Source of the DNA: Mesorhizobium norvegicum | Lineage (GTDB): Bacteria > Pseudomonadota > Alphaproteobacteria > Rhizobiales > Rhizobiaceae | Direction: 5' to 3' | Length of the DNA stretch: 64,000 nucleotides | NCBI RefSeq assembly: GCF_004919685.1 | Contig: NZ_SMYZ01000041.1 | Location: 1 to 64,000 of the forward strand | Translations under genes and position numbers: made by a program | The notes under the pieces: model-generated | Database searches by the model: none | What the model saw: the letters and a program-made list of their open reading frames with translations, nothing else | Told to the model about the DNA's origin: nothing | In this document: positions 17,853 to 27,056 of the stretch, in pieces | Layout of the letters: each line of letters opens with the position of its first letter | How positions within the stretch are numbered: the first letter of the stretch is position 1

Positions 17853-18464
17853 ATGACGGTATCCTGGACCCCGCACCGCTTCACCGGCGGCCTGCTTGCG
17901 CTCGACACGGCGAATACCGTCGTGCTGCGCGGCGATCCGGAGCGGACCTTCGACCGCTTCGATGATCCGGCCGAGATTGCCCGCTTCGCAGATGCGGCGA
18001 GCCGCTTTCGCGCCGCCGAGCTTGGCGACAGGCCGCTGGCTGCACCGTCACCGGAGACGATCGCACCCGTCGTGCTGTCGATCCGCGAGGCGACGGACCG
18101 GCTGTTTCGCGGTGCGGTGTCGAAGGGCGCGGTTGTCACCACCGATCTGCCGGGGTTCCTGAGAGCCTGCGCCGATGGTCTGGCCGGCAGCCGGACCGAG
18201 ATCGGTGCCTCGGGAAGGCCGTTCGGTGATCCCCTGACGCCGATCGCCTTCGAGGCGGCGCTGGCGGTGTCCGCGCTGTCGCTGCTGCGCGACGACACCG
18301 TCGCAAGACTCAGGATCTGTCCCAACTGCACCTGGCTGTTCGTCGACAGAAGCCGCAATTCCAGCCGTCTTTGGTGCGACATGGCGGTGTGCGGCAACAG
18401 GCAGAAGGCAAGTCGTCACTATCGCCGCCGCCGCATGGCGGAAAATGAGGTCAAGGATGCTTAG
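17853..18464 (+). CDS. CGNR zinc-finger (ABATE-domain) transcription factor
   Basis: A 203-residue protein. The N-terminal ABATE domain begins FTGGLLALDTANTVVLRGD; the C-terminal zinc finger has RICPNCTWLFVDRSRN then CDMAVCGNRQKASRHYRRRR, with four Cys and the name-giving CGNR. Family members are thought to be stress- or ligand-responsive regulators. It is divergent from livH across a region with an inverted repeat. It overlaps the following lipoprotein gene by 20 bases. Confidence 0.88.
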   Translation: MTVSWTPHRFTGGLLALDTANTVVLRGDPERTFDRFDDPAEIARFADAASRFRAAELGDRPLAAPSPETIAPVVLSIREATDRLFRGAVSKGAVVTTDLPGFLRACADGLAGSRTEIGASGRPFGDPLTPIAFEAALAVSALSLLRDDTVARLRICPNCTWLFVDRSRNSSRLWCDMAVCGNRQKASRHYRRRRMAENEVKDA

Positions 18465-18993
18465 AGGTCTTTCCCGTTCGATCGTTGTCGGCGCGGCACT
18501 CATTGCCGCCGTTGCGCTCGGCGCCTGCCGCGATACCGGCAATGCCGAAGGCAAGCTGTTCGAGATTTCCGGCAAGATATTCGTCTTCAACTACCGCCTC
18601 GCCAGGGCGACCTATGTGGTGACGCTGCGGCCGCTGCAGCCGATGGGAGAGGGTCAGGTGGCGGTCGCCAGCTTCCAGGATCCCGCTGGCGGCGCGCCTC
18701 TGGTGGTCGAGCAGAAGGTGTGGCCGAAGCTCGACAAGGTGACGCTGGAGAGCCCGGCGCTGACCTGCGTCGTCAAGAACAAGCCCTATGCGATTGCCAT
18801 CAGCATCAAGGGCGCCGACGGCGCGGTTCTGCAGAAGATCGACACCACGCTGATGTCGACGGAGGACCAGTCGGTGCTGCCCGACCGGCCATTGGTCATC
18901 GATCAGCTCTATACGGCCAATCCCGATCTCGTCGGCCATCCCGACGGCAAGCTGCCGGGCGAACCGAAGCCGGATTGCTCGAAGGGCAGCTGA
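18445..18993 (+). CDS. Hypothetical lipoprotein
   Basis: A 182-residue protein with an N-terminal signal and lipobox AAVALGAC, so it is expected to be acylated at that Cys and anchored to a membrane. The mature part (about 155 residues) contains FVFNYRLARATYVVTLRPLQP and pairs of Cys, and looks like a small beta-rich domain; I recognise no family. ATG 18457 is an alternative start. The 20-base overlap with the CGNR gene suggests coexpression. Confidence 0.75.
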   Translation: MRSRMLRGLSRSIVVGAALIAAVALGACRDTGNAEGKLFEISGKIFVFNYRLARATYVVTLRPLQPMGEGQVAVASFQDPAGGAPLVVEQKVWPKLDKVTLESPALTCVVKNKPYAIAISIKGADGAVLQKIDTTLMSTEDQSVLPDRPLVIDQLYTANPDLVGHPDGKLPGEPKPDCSKGS

Positions 18994-19214
18994 CGCATCG
19001 CTGCCAGCCCTGGTTGCAGCTGAAATTTTCGTGCGCCGGACAACGCTCGCTGATCGGTTTTGCACCGGATTCGAGATGGCCACGGACTGTTCGTTGCGCG
19101 TTGCCTGGCACCTGCGATTTTGTTTGACCTGCCTTGCAAGGGGAGAAAGGATGCGCCATCCGACCCCGACGTTGGCTGCCTGCTCCCGCGTGGCCTCCGC
19201 AGAGGAAATTCCTG

Positions 19215-22200
19215 ATGACGCTGCACGACGTCGCGCTCGACGACAAGTTCGATCTCGCAAAGGAGCGCATCTTCCTCTCCGGCGCGCAGGCGGTCATCCG
19301 CATGCTTCTGATGCAGCGCGAGCGGGATCGCCGCGCCGGCCTGAATACGGCCGGCTTCGTCTCCGGCTATCGCGGCTCGCCGCTCGGCGGCCTCGACATG
19401 CAGCTTTGGAAGGCGAAGAAACAGCTCGCGCAGGCCGACATCGTCTTCCAGCCAGGCCTCAACGAGGAGCTTGCCGCCACCGCCTGCTGGGGATCGCAAC
19501 AGACGGAGTTGCTGGGCGAGGGCACCCATGACGGCGTCTTTTCGGTCTGGTACGGCAAGGGGCCGGGCGTCGATCGCTCCGGCGATGTGTTCCGCCATGC
19601 CAATCTCGCCGGCTCGTCCAGACATGGCGGCGTGCTCGCCCTGATGGGCGACGACCATATGGCCGAATCCTCGACCAACGCGCATGCCACCGAATTCCTG
19701 TTCGTCGACACCATGGTGCCGATCCTCAACCCGGCCGGCGTCCAGGAGATCATCGACTACGGGCTCTACGGCTTTGCCATGTCGCGCTTTGCCGGCACCT
19801 GGGCGGCGATCAAATGCGTCAAGGACAACATCGAATCGACGGCCTCGGTCGATGCCTCGCTCGAGCGGCTGAACATCGTCGTGCCGGATTTCGACATGCC
19901 GCCAGGCGGTCTCAACATCCGCCACGAGATCGACATGCTCGGCCAGGAGGAGCGGCTGCATGAGCATAAGCGCGCCGCGGCCTCCGCCTTCATCCATGCC
20001 AACGGGCTGAACCGCATCATCTATTCGGGCGGCCGCAGCCCGAAGATCGGCATCATCACGCTGGGCAAGAGCTATCTCGATGTCCGTCAGGCTCTGGAGG
20101 ACATCGGCATCGACGAGGCAGCCGCCAACCGCATCGGCGTGCGGCTGTTCAAGGTCGGTTGCCCCTGGCCGCTCGACCTGCATCATATCGCCGATTTCGC
20201 CCGCGGCCTCGACACCATCGTCGTCGTCGAGGAGAAGCGCTCGCTGATCGAGGTACAGCTGCGCGAAAGCCTTTACGGCACCGGCACGCAGCCGGTCATT
20301 GTCGGCAAGAAGGACGAGCGCGGCGACTGGCTGTTCCCGGCCAAGGGTGCGCTCGACCCCAACGAGATCGCCATCGCGCTTGGCGAGAGGATCGTCAGGA
20401 CCATCGGCCCGTCCGAAGAAATCTTGGCGCGGGTGGCAAAGCTGCGCCAGTTCCAGGCGATGCTGGCCGACGCCACCGACATCGGCTCGCGCACGCCGTT
20501 CTTCTGTTCCGGCTGCCCGCACAATTCGTCCACCAAGGTGCCGGACGGCTCGATTGCCGCGGCCGGCATCGGCTGCCATTTCATGGCGCTGTGGATGGAC
20601 CGCAACACCGTCGGTTTCACGGCGATGGGCGGCGAGGGCGCGCAATGGGTCGGCCAGGCGCCGTTCTCGAAGCGTGGCCACATCTTCCAGAATCTCGGCG
20701 ACGGCACCTACAACCATTCCGGCACGTTGGCGATCCGCTTCGCGCTGTCGACCGACGCCAACATCACCTACAAGATCCTCTACAACGACGCCGTCGCCAT
20801 GACCGGCGGCCAGCCGCACGAAGGTGGCCTGACGGTGGACATGATCGCCAGGCAGGTGCGGGCGGAAGGCGTCGACCGCATCGCCATCGTCACCGATGAG
20901 CCGGACAAATATGCCGGCAAGGCCGAATTCCCGGCCGGCGCCACCATCCATCACCGCGACGACCTCGACCTCGTCCAGCGCGAGCTGCGCGATGTCAAAG
21001 GCGTTTCGGTGCTGCTCTACGACCAGACCTGCGCCGCCGAAAAGCGCCGCCGCCGCAAGCGCGGCACATTCCCCGATCCCGACAAGCGCGTCTTCATCAA
21101 CGAGCTAGTCTGCGAAGGCTGCGGCGATTGCGGCGTGCAGTCGAACTGCGTCTCGATCCAGCCGGTCGAAACCGAATTCGGCCGCAAGCGCAAGATCGAC
21201 CAGTCGAGCTGCAACAAGGATTTCTCCTGCGTCAACGGCTTCTGCCCGTCCTTCGTCACCGTGCACGGCGCCAAGATCCGCAGGGCCGAGGGCCTCGCCG
21301 GCAAGACCGATCCGCTCGACGGCGTGCCCGTGCCGTCCGAATTCCCGCTTGGCGAGCAGGGCTGGGCAGCGATCATCGACGGCGTCGGCGGCACCGGCGT
21401 CGTCACCATCGGTGCGGTGCTCGGCATGGCGGCGCATCTCGAAGACAAGGGCTGCGGCATGATCGACATGGCCGGCCTCGCCCAGAAGGGCGGCTCGGTG
21501 TTCACCCATGTCCGCATCGCCCGCACCCCGGACGATATCCATGCCATCCGCGTTTCGGCTGGGAAGGCCGATCTCGTGCTTGGCTGCGATCTCGTCGTGT
21601 CGGGCGCCAAGAAGGTGCTGACCGCGGTGCGTGAAGGCCACACCATCTTCGTCGCCAACACCGCCGAGATCATGCCCGGCGAATTCGCTCGTTCGGCGGA
21701 TTTCTCGTTGCCGATAGAGCGCCTGAAGAAGGCGATCCGCGCGGCCGCGGGCGACGACAAGGCGCATTTCTTCGACGCCACCCGCACCGCCACGGCACTT
21801 TTCGGCAATTCGCTCGGCGCCAACATGTTCATGCTCGGCTTTGCCTTCCAGCATGGCGGGCTGCCGCTGTCGGCCGAGGCCGTCGAGAAGGCGATCGAGC
21901 TCAATGGCGAAGCCGTGGCGATGAACATCGCCGCCTTCCGCTGGGGCCGTCGCGCTGCCCATCAGCCGGATTTCGTGCGCGGTCTCGTCGCCCAGCCGGG
22001 CCCAACCGTCGCTGGCAAGACCGGCCAGGCTGCCGACGTCGCCGAGACGCTGGATGATATCATTGCCCGCCGCGTCGCCTTCCTGACCGCCTATCAGAAT
22101 GCCGCTTACGGCAGGCGCTACGGCGAAAGACTGGCCGTGTTGCGTGCCGTCGAAGCCAAGGCCGTGCCGGGTTCGACGGCGGTGTCGGAAGCCGCCGCGA

Positions 22201-22709
22201 AAAACCTGTTCAAGCTGATGGCGATCAAGGACGAGTACGAGGTGGCGCGTCTTTACACGGACGGCTCTTTCGCCGCTGAACTCGGAAAACAGTTCCAGAG
22301 CTACGAAAAGCTCGAATTCCACCTCGCGCCGCCGATCATGGGCCGGCGCGGCAATGACGGCAGCCCCAGGAAATCGAGCTTCGGCCCGTGGATGATGAAG
22401 GGTTTCCGCCTGCTGGCGGCGATGAAGGGTCTGCGCGGCACCGCCTTCGACCTGTTCGGCTACACCGCCGAGCGGCGCATGGAGCGGCAGCTGCTGGCGC
22501 GGTACGAGGCGGATCTGGAACTCATCGCCGGATCGCTGGCCCCGGCCAGGGTCGATGCGGCGGTTGCGCTGGCCTCGGTGCCGGCCCTCATTCGCGGCTA
22601 TGGCCACGTCCGTCAAGCCAGCGCGGAAAAGGCCGCCGGCGAACGCCAAAGACTGCTCGAACGCCTGTCGGGCACGCCGGCGCGGCCGGAACTTCAGGCC
22701 GCCGAATGA
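19215..22709 (+). CDS. Fused indolepyruvate:ferredoxin oxidoreductase
   Basis: A 1164-residue single-chain IorA-IorB fusion. It decarboxylates aryl or branched 2-oxo acids such as indolepyruvate to acyl-CoA, passing electrons to ferredoxin. Near the start NTAGFVSGYRGSPLGGLDMQ marks the pyrimidine-binding part; MGGEGAQWVGQAPF with GDGTYNHSG is the TPP-binding part; a Cys-rich iron-sulfur segment reads VCEGCGDCGVQSNC and later CNKDFSCVNGFCPSF; the gamma domain starts GVGGTGVVTIGAVLG. Start ATG 19215 is preceded by GAGGA. It is a single gene with no obvious operon partner and probably serves amino-acid breakdown. Confidence 0.92.
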   Translation: MTLHDVALDDKFDLAKERIFLSGAQAVIRMLLMQRERDRRAGLNTAGFVSGYRGSPLGGLDMQLWKAKKQLAQADIVFQPGLNEELAATACWGSQQTELLGEGTHDGVFSVWYGKGPGVDRSGDVFRHANLAGSSRHGGVLALMGDDHMAESSTNAHATEFLFVDTMVPILNPAGVQEIIDYGLYGFAMSRFAGTWAAIKCVKDNIESTASVDASLERLNIVVPDFDMPPGGLNIRHEIDMLGQEERLHEHKRAAASAFIHANGLNRIIYSGGRSPKIGIITLGKSYLDVRQALEDIGIDEAAANRIGVRLFKVGCPWPLDLHHIADFARGLDTIVVVEEKRSLIEVQLRESLYGTGTQPVIVGKKDERGDWLFPAKGALDPNEIAIALGERIVRTIGPSEEILARVAKLRQFQAMLADATDIGSRTPFFCSGCPHNSSTKVPDGSIAAAGIGCHFMALWMDRNTVGFTAMGGEGAQWVGQAPFSKRGHIFQNLGDGTYNHSGTLAIRFALSTDANITYKILYNDAVAMTGGQPHEGGLTVDMIARQVRAEGVDRIAIVTDEPDKYAGKAEFPAGATIHHRDDLDLVQRELRDVKGVSVLLYDQTCAAEKRRRRKRGTFPDPDKRVFINELVCEGCGDCGVQSNCVSIQPVETEFGRKRKIDQSSCNKDFSCVNGFCPSFVTVHGAKIRRAEGLAGKTDPLDGVPVPSEFPLGEQGWAAIIDGVGGTGVVTIGAVLGMAAHLEDKGCGMIDMAGLAQKGGSVFTHVRIARTPDDIHAIRVSAGKADLVLGCDLVVSGAKKVLTAVREGHTIFVANTAEIMPGEFARSADFSLPIERLKKAIRAAAGDDKAHFFDATRTATALFGNSLGANMFMLGFAFQHGGLPLSAEAVEKAIELNGEAVAMNIAAFRWGRRAAHQPDFVRGLVAQPGPTVAGKTGQAADVAETLDDIIARRVAFLTAYQNAAYGRRYGERLAVLRAVEAKAVPGSTAVSEAAAKNLFKLMAIKDEYEVARLYTDGSFAAELGKQFQSYEKLEFHLAPPIMGRRGNDGSPRKSSFGPWMMKGFRLLAAMKGLRGTAFDLFGYTAERRMERQLLARYEADLELIAGSLAPARVDAAVALASVPALIRGYGHVRQASAEKAAGERQRLLERLSGTPARPELQAAE

Positions 22710-22815
22710 TCGATACGCCTTGTTTACCTGAACGACAGTTTCCCCACTTTCCGCAACGTCACCCGGCTTGACGGCAGGGACGCGAGGGGCTCTCTAAATC
22801 TTTCTTAAGGCGGAT

Positions 22816-25170
22816 GTGACACTGCTTGGGTCCCCAAGGGTTGGGATTCAGGCGTTGAATCTGAGAAAAAAGAACGAGATCCCGGTCGACGTCTACATTC
22901 CGTTCGTGGAAACCCTGTTTCGCGACGGGCTGACGCTTTCAATCGGCATTCTCGCACAGACCTTCCTGATTGCCCTTGTCTGGTGGAAAAACGGCGATCC
23001 GCTGTATTTGCTGGTCGCGATTTCGATGGTTCTCGTCGGTATCTTCCGCATGAGAAACTTTCGAAAATACAACAGCATGCCGTCGCCGACGACCTGGGAA
23101 GAAGCGCACAAGCGCGAGAATGACTACATACTCTACGGCTCCCTGCATGGCTTGACGCTGGGCGCCTTCTGCCTGCTCGGCATCTATTTTGCGCGCGACA
23201 ATTTTGCCGAAATCGCCTCCGTCTGCCTGACGCTGGCGACGGCGACCTCCATCGCCGGCCGAAACTACGGCTCGCCGCGCATGGTCACCATCCTGACCCT
23301 TGCCTTGACCTGGCCGATCTCGCTGGGCTTCCTGCTGCGCGGCGACATCTACCATGTCCTCCTCGGGCTCCTGTCAGCGCCGTTCCTGTTCGCCATCCGG
23401 AAATTCGCCAACACCGTGCGCGATGTGCTTTTTGCGGCGGTATCGGAAGAGAAGAAGGCCAACCGCATCGCCCAGCGCTTCAACCGGGCGCTCAACACCA
23501 TGTCGCATGGGCTTGTCATGCTCGGCCCGGACGGCCGCGTCGCGGTGGCCAATGCCGAGGCCGCGCATCTGATGTCGCTGAAGTCGCCGGATGCGCTGCT
23601 CGGGCGGTCGATCCATGGTCTTTTGATGCGTGGCGTCGCCGGCGGCATGCTGGCGCCCAAGGATTGCCGCTATATCGAGGCTCAGCTGACGCGCGCCCTG
23701 CGCGAGGGCCGCGACCGCAAGGTGCTGGTTTCCCTCGCCAACGGCCAGCACTACGAATTCTCGGCTCGCGAAGGCAGCCAGGAGCTGGGCGTCATCACCT
23801 TCGAGGACGTCACCGCCCGTGTCGAGGCGGAAGACAAGATCCGCTTCATGGCACGCTACGACAACCTCACCGGCCTGCCCAACCGCGCCTATTTCCACGA
23901 ACTGATCGGCGAGGCCATGGCGTCCGGTGATCGCGACCGTCTCTGCGGCCTGGCGGTGCTCGACCTCGACGATTTCAAGAGCGTCAACGACACGCTTGGC
24001 CATCCGATCGGCGACGGCTTGATCTACGCCGTTGCCGAGCGGCTTGCCGCCATTGCCGGGCAAGGCATCACGGTCAGCCGTTTCGGCGGCGACGAGTTCA
24101 TGATCTTCTTCGACCGCGTCGAGGATGAAAGCCATCTGACCAGCCAGCTCGACGAGATTTTCGCCGGCCTGCAGGGGGAAGTCGACGTCGCCGGTCACGG
24201 GCTGCGCATCCAGGCCAGCGGCGGCGCGGTGCTGTCGCGGGTCAAGGATACCGATGTCGACGCCATGATCGTCAAGGCGGACCTGGCGCTCTACAAGGCC
24301 AAGGAGCTCGGCAAGAACAGCTGGCGGCTGTTCGAAGCTTCGATGGATGCCGCCTTCCGCAACCGTCAGCTGATGAAGGCGGATCTGCGCACAGCCGTGG
24401 AAAGCAAGAGCCTGCGGGTGGTCTATCAGCCGATCGTGGCGATGAGCACCATGCGCATCGCCAGCTGCGAGGCGCTGTGCCGGTGGGATCATCCCGATCT
24501 CGGGCCGATCTCGCCCAGCATCTTCATTCCACTGGCCGAGGAAATGGGCATCATTTCCGAGATCAGCACCTTCGTGCTGCAGGCAGCCTGCGCCGAATGC
24601 GCCAAATGGCCGGACCAGACCAGCGTCTCGGTCAATCTCTCCGCCAAGGATTTCCGCAACCGTGACGTCATCCAGAAGGTTCGCGATGCGCTGGCGAGCT
24701 CCGGCCTCGCCGCCAGTCGGCTCGAGATCGAGGTCACTGAAACGGCGCTGCTCGACGACAAGTCGCTGACGCGCCAGTACATCGAGGAGCTGAAGCAGAT
24801 CGGCGTGCGCATCGCGCTCGACGATTTCGGCACCGGCTATTCGAGCCTGAGCTACCTGCACAAGCTGCCGCTCGACAAGATCAAGATCGACCGTTCGTTC
24901 CTGATGGACGTCACCCAGAACCCCCGTTCGCTCGAACTGCTCAAGGGCATCGTCAACCTGTCGCGGCCGCTGGGGCTTTCGGTGACCGTCGAAGGTGTCG
25001 AGACCTTCGAGCAGCTCAAGATACTGGCGCTGCAGGTCAAGCCCGACCTTGTCCAGGGGTTCCTGTTCGGTTCGGCGCTCAGCGCCTCCGGCATCGAGAC
25101 CATGTCGAACACGGTATGGCCCTTCGCCAAGGACATCAGGACCGCCAAGAAGGCGGCGGTACGTCGCTGA
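22816..25170 (+). CDS. Membrane GGDEF-EAL cyclic-di-GMP protein with PAS domain
   Basis: A 784-residue protein. The first 200 residues hold about five membrane helices; a PAS domain (GLVMLGPDGRVAVANAEAA) lies near 235-340; the GGDEF domain has an intact RFGGDEF at 422-428; the EAL domain has E552-A-L intact, with DDFGTGYSSLSYL and KIDRSFL downstream. Both a diguanylate cyclase and a phosphodiesterase activity are thus possible. The start is GTG 22816; TTG 22855 is an alternative. The next gene encodes a FeeM-like synthase, but a 318-base gap separates them. Confidence 0.93.
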   Translation: MTLLGSPRVGIQALNLRKKNEIPVDVYIPFVETLFRDGLTLSIGILAQTFLIALVWWKNGDPLYLLVAISMVLVGIFRMRNFRKYNSMPSPTTWEEAHKRENDYILYGSLHGLTLGAFCLLGIYFARDNFAEIASVCLTLATATSIAGRNYGSPRMVTILTLALTWPISLGFLLRGDIYHVLLGLLSAPFLFAIRKFANTVRDVLFAAVSEEKKANRIAQRFNRALNTMSHGLVMLGPDGRVAVANAEAAHLMSLKSPDALLGRSIHGLLMRGVAGGMLAPKDCRYIEAQLTRALREGRDRKVLVSLANGQHYEFSAREGSQELGVITFEDVTARVEAEDKIRFMARYDNLTGLPNRAYFHELIGEAMASGDRDRLCGLAVLDLDDFKSVNDTLGHPIGDGLIYAVAERLAAIAGQGITVSRFGGDEFMIFFDRVEDESHLTSQLDEIFAGLQGEVDVAGHGLRIQASGGAVLSRVKDTDVDAMIVKADLALYKAKELGKNSWRLFEASMDAAFRNRQLMKADLRTAVESKSLRVVYQPIVAMSTMRIASCEALCRWDHPDLGPISPSIFIPLAEEMGIISEISTFVLQAACAECAKWPDQTSVSVNLSAKDFRNRDVIQKVRDALASSGLAASRLEIEVTETALLDDKSLTRQYIEELKQIGVRIALDDFGTGYSSLSYLHKLPLDKIKIDRSFLMDVTQNPRSLELLKGIVNLSRPLGLSVTVEGVETFEQLKILALQVKPDLVQGFLFGSALSASGIETMSNTVWPFAKDIRTAKKAAVRR

Positions 25171-25488
25171 TTTGCGGCGCATGGTGCATGGAGATCATGC
25201 CCAGACACCGATGGAACAGGCTCCAGGTCTGAAGACATTCACGGCAATCCGAGGTTTCCTCGCACGTCACGGCGCCATACCAAAATCGCCGCCGCCTCCT
25301 ATCAGGTTCGAGAACCGTTCTTTCTCCATCTCATTGCGGAAAACGAAGAAAATCGTCGAATTTTAGTAATATTTTACCGAATGTTAACCTTAACGACTGG
25401 TAAACGGCCTCCTTCCCATTTTCATCTTTACATCCCATGACCCTGTCGTAGTGTCGGATCGCGGCGGCAATGTACGGGGACCGAGTTT
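25171..25488. other. Long intergenic region before the FeeM-like gene
   Basis: 318 bases without a recognisable gene. The right half (25340-25420) is strikingly AT-rich for this genome and contains a nested dyad described separately. The left half is ordinary GC-rich DNA with no coding signal that I trust. Confidence 0.6.
25373..25404. promoter_or_regulatory. Symmetric nested dyad, candidate operator
   Basis: TTTACC and GGTAAA form the outer arms, GTTAA and TTAAC the inner arms, with exactly four bases between outer and inner arms on each side and CC at the centre (32 bases). It ends 84 bases before the start of the FeeM-like gene. The symmetry fits a dimeric or tetrameric regulator. It is not a standard CtrA site (TTAA-N7-TTAA). 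Confidence 0.5.
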
Positions 25489-26268
25489 ATGATTGTGCAG
25501 TTGAGTTCGCTTCGCCCCGTGGCGGGCGAGGCCGGCAAGGATGCCGCCGACACCATGTCCAGCTTCGCCCGCAACGTCTCGGCGATGCTTGAGCGGACAG
25601 AGTATCGCCGCTGCGACAAGGGCGAAGATCTCGAGGATATTTACCGCCTGCGCTACAAGTCATATCGCTCGAACGATATGGTGCCCGACAACGAGAACCA
25701 CACCATTCATGATGAGCTCGACGAGGCACCGAATGTGTATCGTTTCGGGGTCTATATCGACCAGGAACTCGTCAGCACGCTGCGTATCCATCACGTCACT
25801 TTGGCGACGCCGATGTCGCCTTCCACCAAGGCGTTCGGCGACATTGTCATGCCGATGCTTCATGAAGGGTTGAGCTTCATCTGCCCCAGCCGGTTTGCGT
25901 CCGATCCCGAATGGTCGCGCGTCTATCCGCAGATCCCCTATCTGACGTTGCGGCTGGCCGGCATGGCGTGCTTCCATTTCAACGCACCCTACTGCCTGTC
26001 GACCATTCGCGAGGATCACGCCGGCTTCTACAAGCGCATCTACTACTCGGAGAAGATCAGCGAGTCGCGCGCCTATCCGGGCGTGTTCAACAAGGTCGTG
26101 CTCTATCGCGCCGACGTCAACGCCATCCGCGAGCGGTCCTTCTCACGGTTCCCGTTCTTCCGTTCGACGCCGATGGAACAGCGCATGCTGTTCGATACGC
26201 CGCATGTCGGCGAACTTGCGCCGCTGACCATCCTGCCCACGGCAAAGTATTATCACGAAGCCGCCTGA
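25489..26268 (+). CDS. FeeM-like N-acyl amino acid synthase
   Basis: A 259-residue GNAT-fold protein resembling FeeM-type N-acyl amino acid synthases and, more distantly, LuxI-type autoinducer synthases. The N-terminal part has YRRCDKGEDLEDIYRLRYKS followed by Y-RSNDMVPDNENHTIHDELD, and the core has VSTLRIHHVTL and LSFICPSRFASDP, positioned like the acceptor and acyl-ACP sites of that superfamily. Such enzymes join a fatty acyl chain from acyl-ACP to an amino acid. Preceded by an AT-rich promoter region with a nested dyad. The product is unknown. Confidence 0.7.
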   Translation: MIVQLSSLRPVAGEAGKDAADTMSSFARNVSAMLERTEYRRCDKGEDLEDIYRLRYKSYRSNDMVPDNENHTIHDELDEAPNVYRFGVYIDQELVSTLRIHHVTLATPMSPSTKAFGDIVMPMLHEGLSFICPSRFASDPEWSRVYPQIPYLTLRLAGMACFHFNAPYCLSTIREDHAGFYKRIYYSEKISESRAYPGVFNKVVLYRADVNAIRERSFSRFPFFRSTPMEQRMLFDTPHVGELAPLTILPTAKYYHEAA

Positions 26269-26295
26269 TACGGCAGGATCGCACGATTTCGCCAG

Positions 26296-26394
26296 ATGGA
26301 CATGGAGCCTTTCGGCCGCTTCGGCGTTCTGGATGACGCCAAAGGCGCTGCCGCACTCTGGCACGGCCACGAAGTCTTTGAGGAACCGACATGA
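26296..26394 (+). CDS. Possible 32-residue peptide
   Basis: A short ORF beginning MDMEPFGRFGVLDD and ending HGHEVFEEPT whose stop overlaps the ATG of the DUF3096 gene in ATGA. The overlap is the only argument for it; the ribosome-binding site is poor and I know no family. It may be chance. Confidence 0.15.
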   Translation: MDMEPFGRFGVLDDAKGAAALWHGHEVFEEPT

Positions 26395-26540
26395 CCATTT
26401 CCACGCTTGCGCTCACCCCGCTCATCTCGCTGATCGCCGGCGTGCTGATCCTCGTGATGCCAAGGCTGTTGAACTATATCGTCGCGCTCTATCTGATCGT
26501 CGTCGGACTGCTCGGGCTTTTCCCGCATCTTGCCGGCTGA
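26391..26540 (+). CDS. DUF3096 small membrane protein
   Basis: A 49-residue protein starting MTISTLALTPLISLIAGV, with a second hydrophobic stretch after MPRLLNYIVALYLIVVG and the ending LLGLFPHLAG. This matches DUF3096, tiny two-helix membrane proteins of unknown role widespread in proteobacteria. GAGGA lies five bases before the ATG. It stands between the FeeM-like gene and the transhydrogenase locus. Confidence 0.8.
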   Translation: MTISTLALTPLISLIAGVLILVMPRLLNYIVALYLIVVGLLGLFPHLAG

Positions 26541-26746
26541 CGGCGCCGGTTGAGGCAGCGAAAGCGTTCGCCTCGACCGCCTTCGCAGCATCTTTCCACA
26601 TCAAGCGCCTGGACTCAGGGCCGCGTCGGCAGTCGGCTTCAATTTTCCTTTGAGGCAGTTGTCGGCTGCAATGCGGCAATAGCGCCATTGCTCTCGGCCC
26701 GGCTTTTCGCTATGTGCCTCAAAGATGTCTTCGAAGGGGTATTCCT

Positions 26747-26971
26747 ATGGCTGATCACTCGCCGACCGGTCCTGTCGAACTGGGCGCGAAGATGGACTAT
26801 GCCGAGCATGACCGCACCTATGCGGGCTTCCTTATGCTGGCCAAATACGGCTCGCTGTTTTGCCTCGCCCTCCTGTTGGCGATGGCTTTCGGCTTCTTTG
26901 CAGGCGGCTTCTTCTCGGGGACCATCCTGTTCGTGCTGATTCTGGCTGTCGGCGCCTTTATCCTCCGATAG
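26747..26971 (+). CDS. aa3-type cytochrome c oxidase subunit IV
   Basis: A 74-residue protein: a hydrophilic N-terminus MADHSPTGPVELGAKMDYAE, the signature HDRTYAGFLMLAKYGSLFC and a closing hydrophobic helix pair. This is the small bacterial aa3 CoxIV subunit. In alphaproteobacteria it often lies next to pntA rather than the oxidase operon, as here. GAAGGGG precedes the start; pntAA follows after 85 bases. Confidence 0.82.
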   Translation: MADHSPTGPVELGAKMDYAEHDRTYAGFLMLAKYGSLFCLALLLAMAFGFFAGGFFSGTILFVLILAVGAFILR

Positions 26972-27056
26972 ATTTTTCCGACACCTTGTCCATGGCGCCG
27001 CCGCGAGGCCGGCCGGCGTCTTGCGGGAAACAGCTTCCGGCCGAAAGGATCATGCG

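Noticed and set aside
18909..25182. Several long minus-strand frames over the ferredoxin oxidoreductase and GGDEF-EAL genes
   Set aside because: They are antisense to well-supported genes and show no domains.
25373..25404. CtrA binding site
   Set aside because: The spacing between the TTAA halves is two bases, not seven, so it does not meet the full-site consensus.
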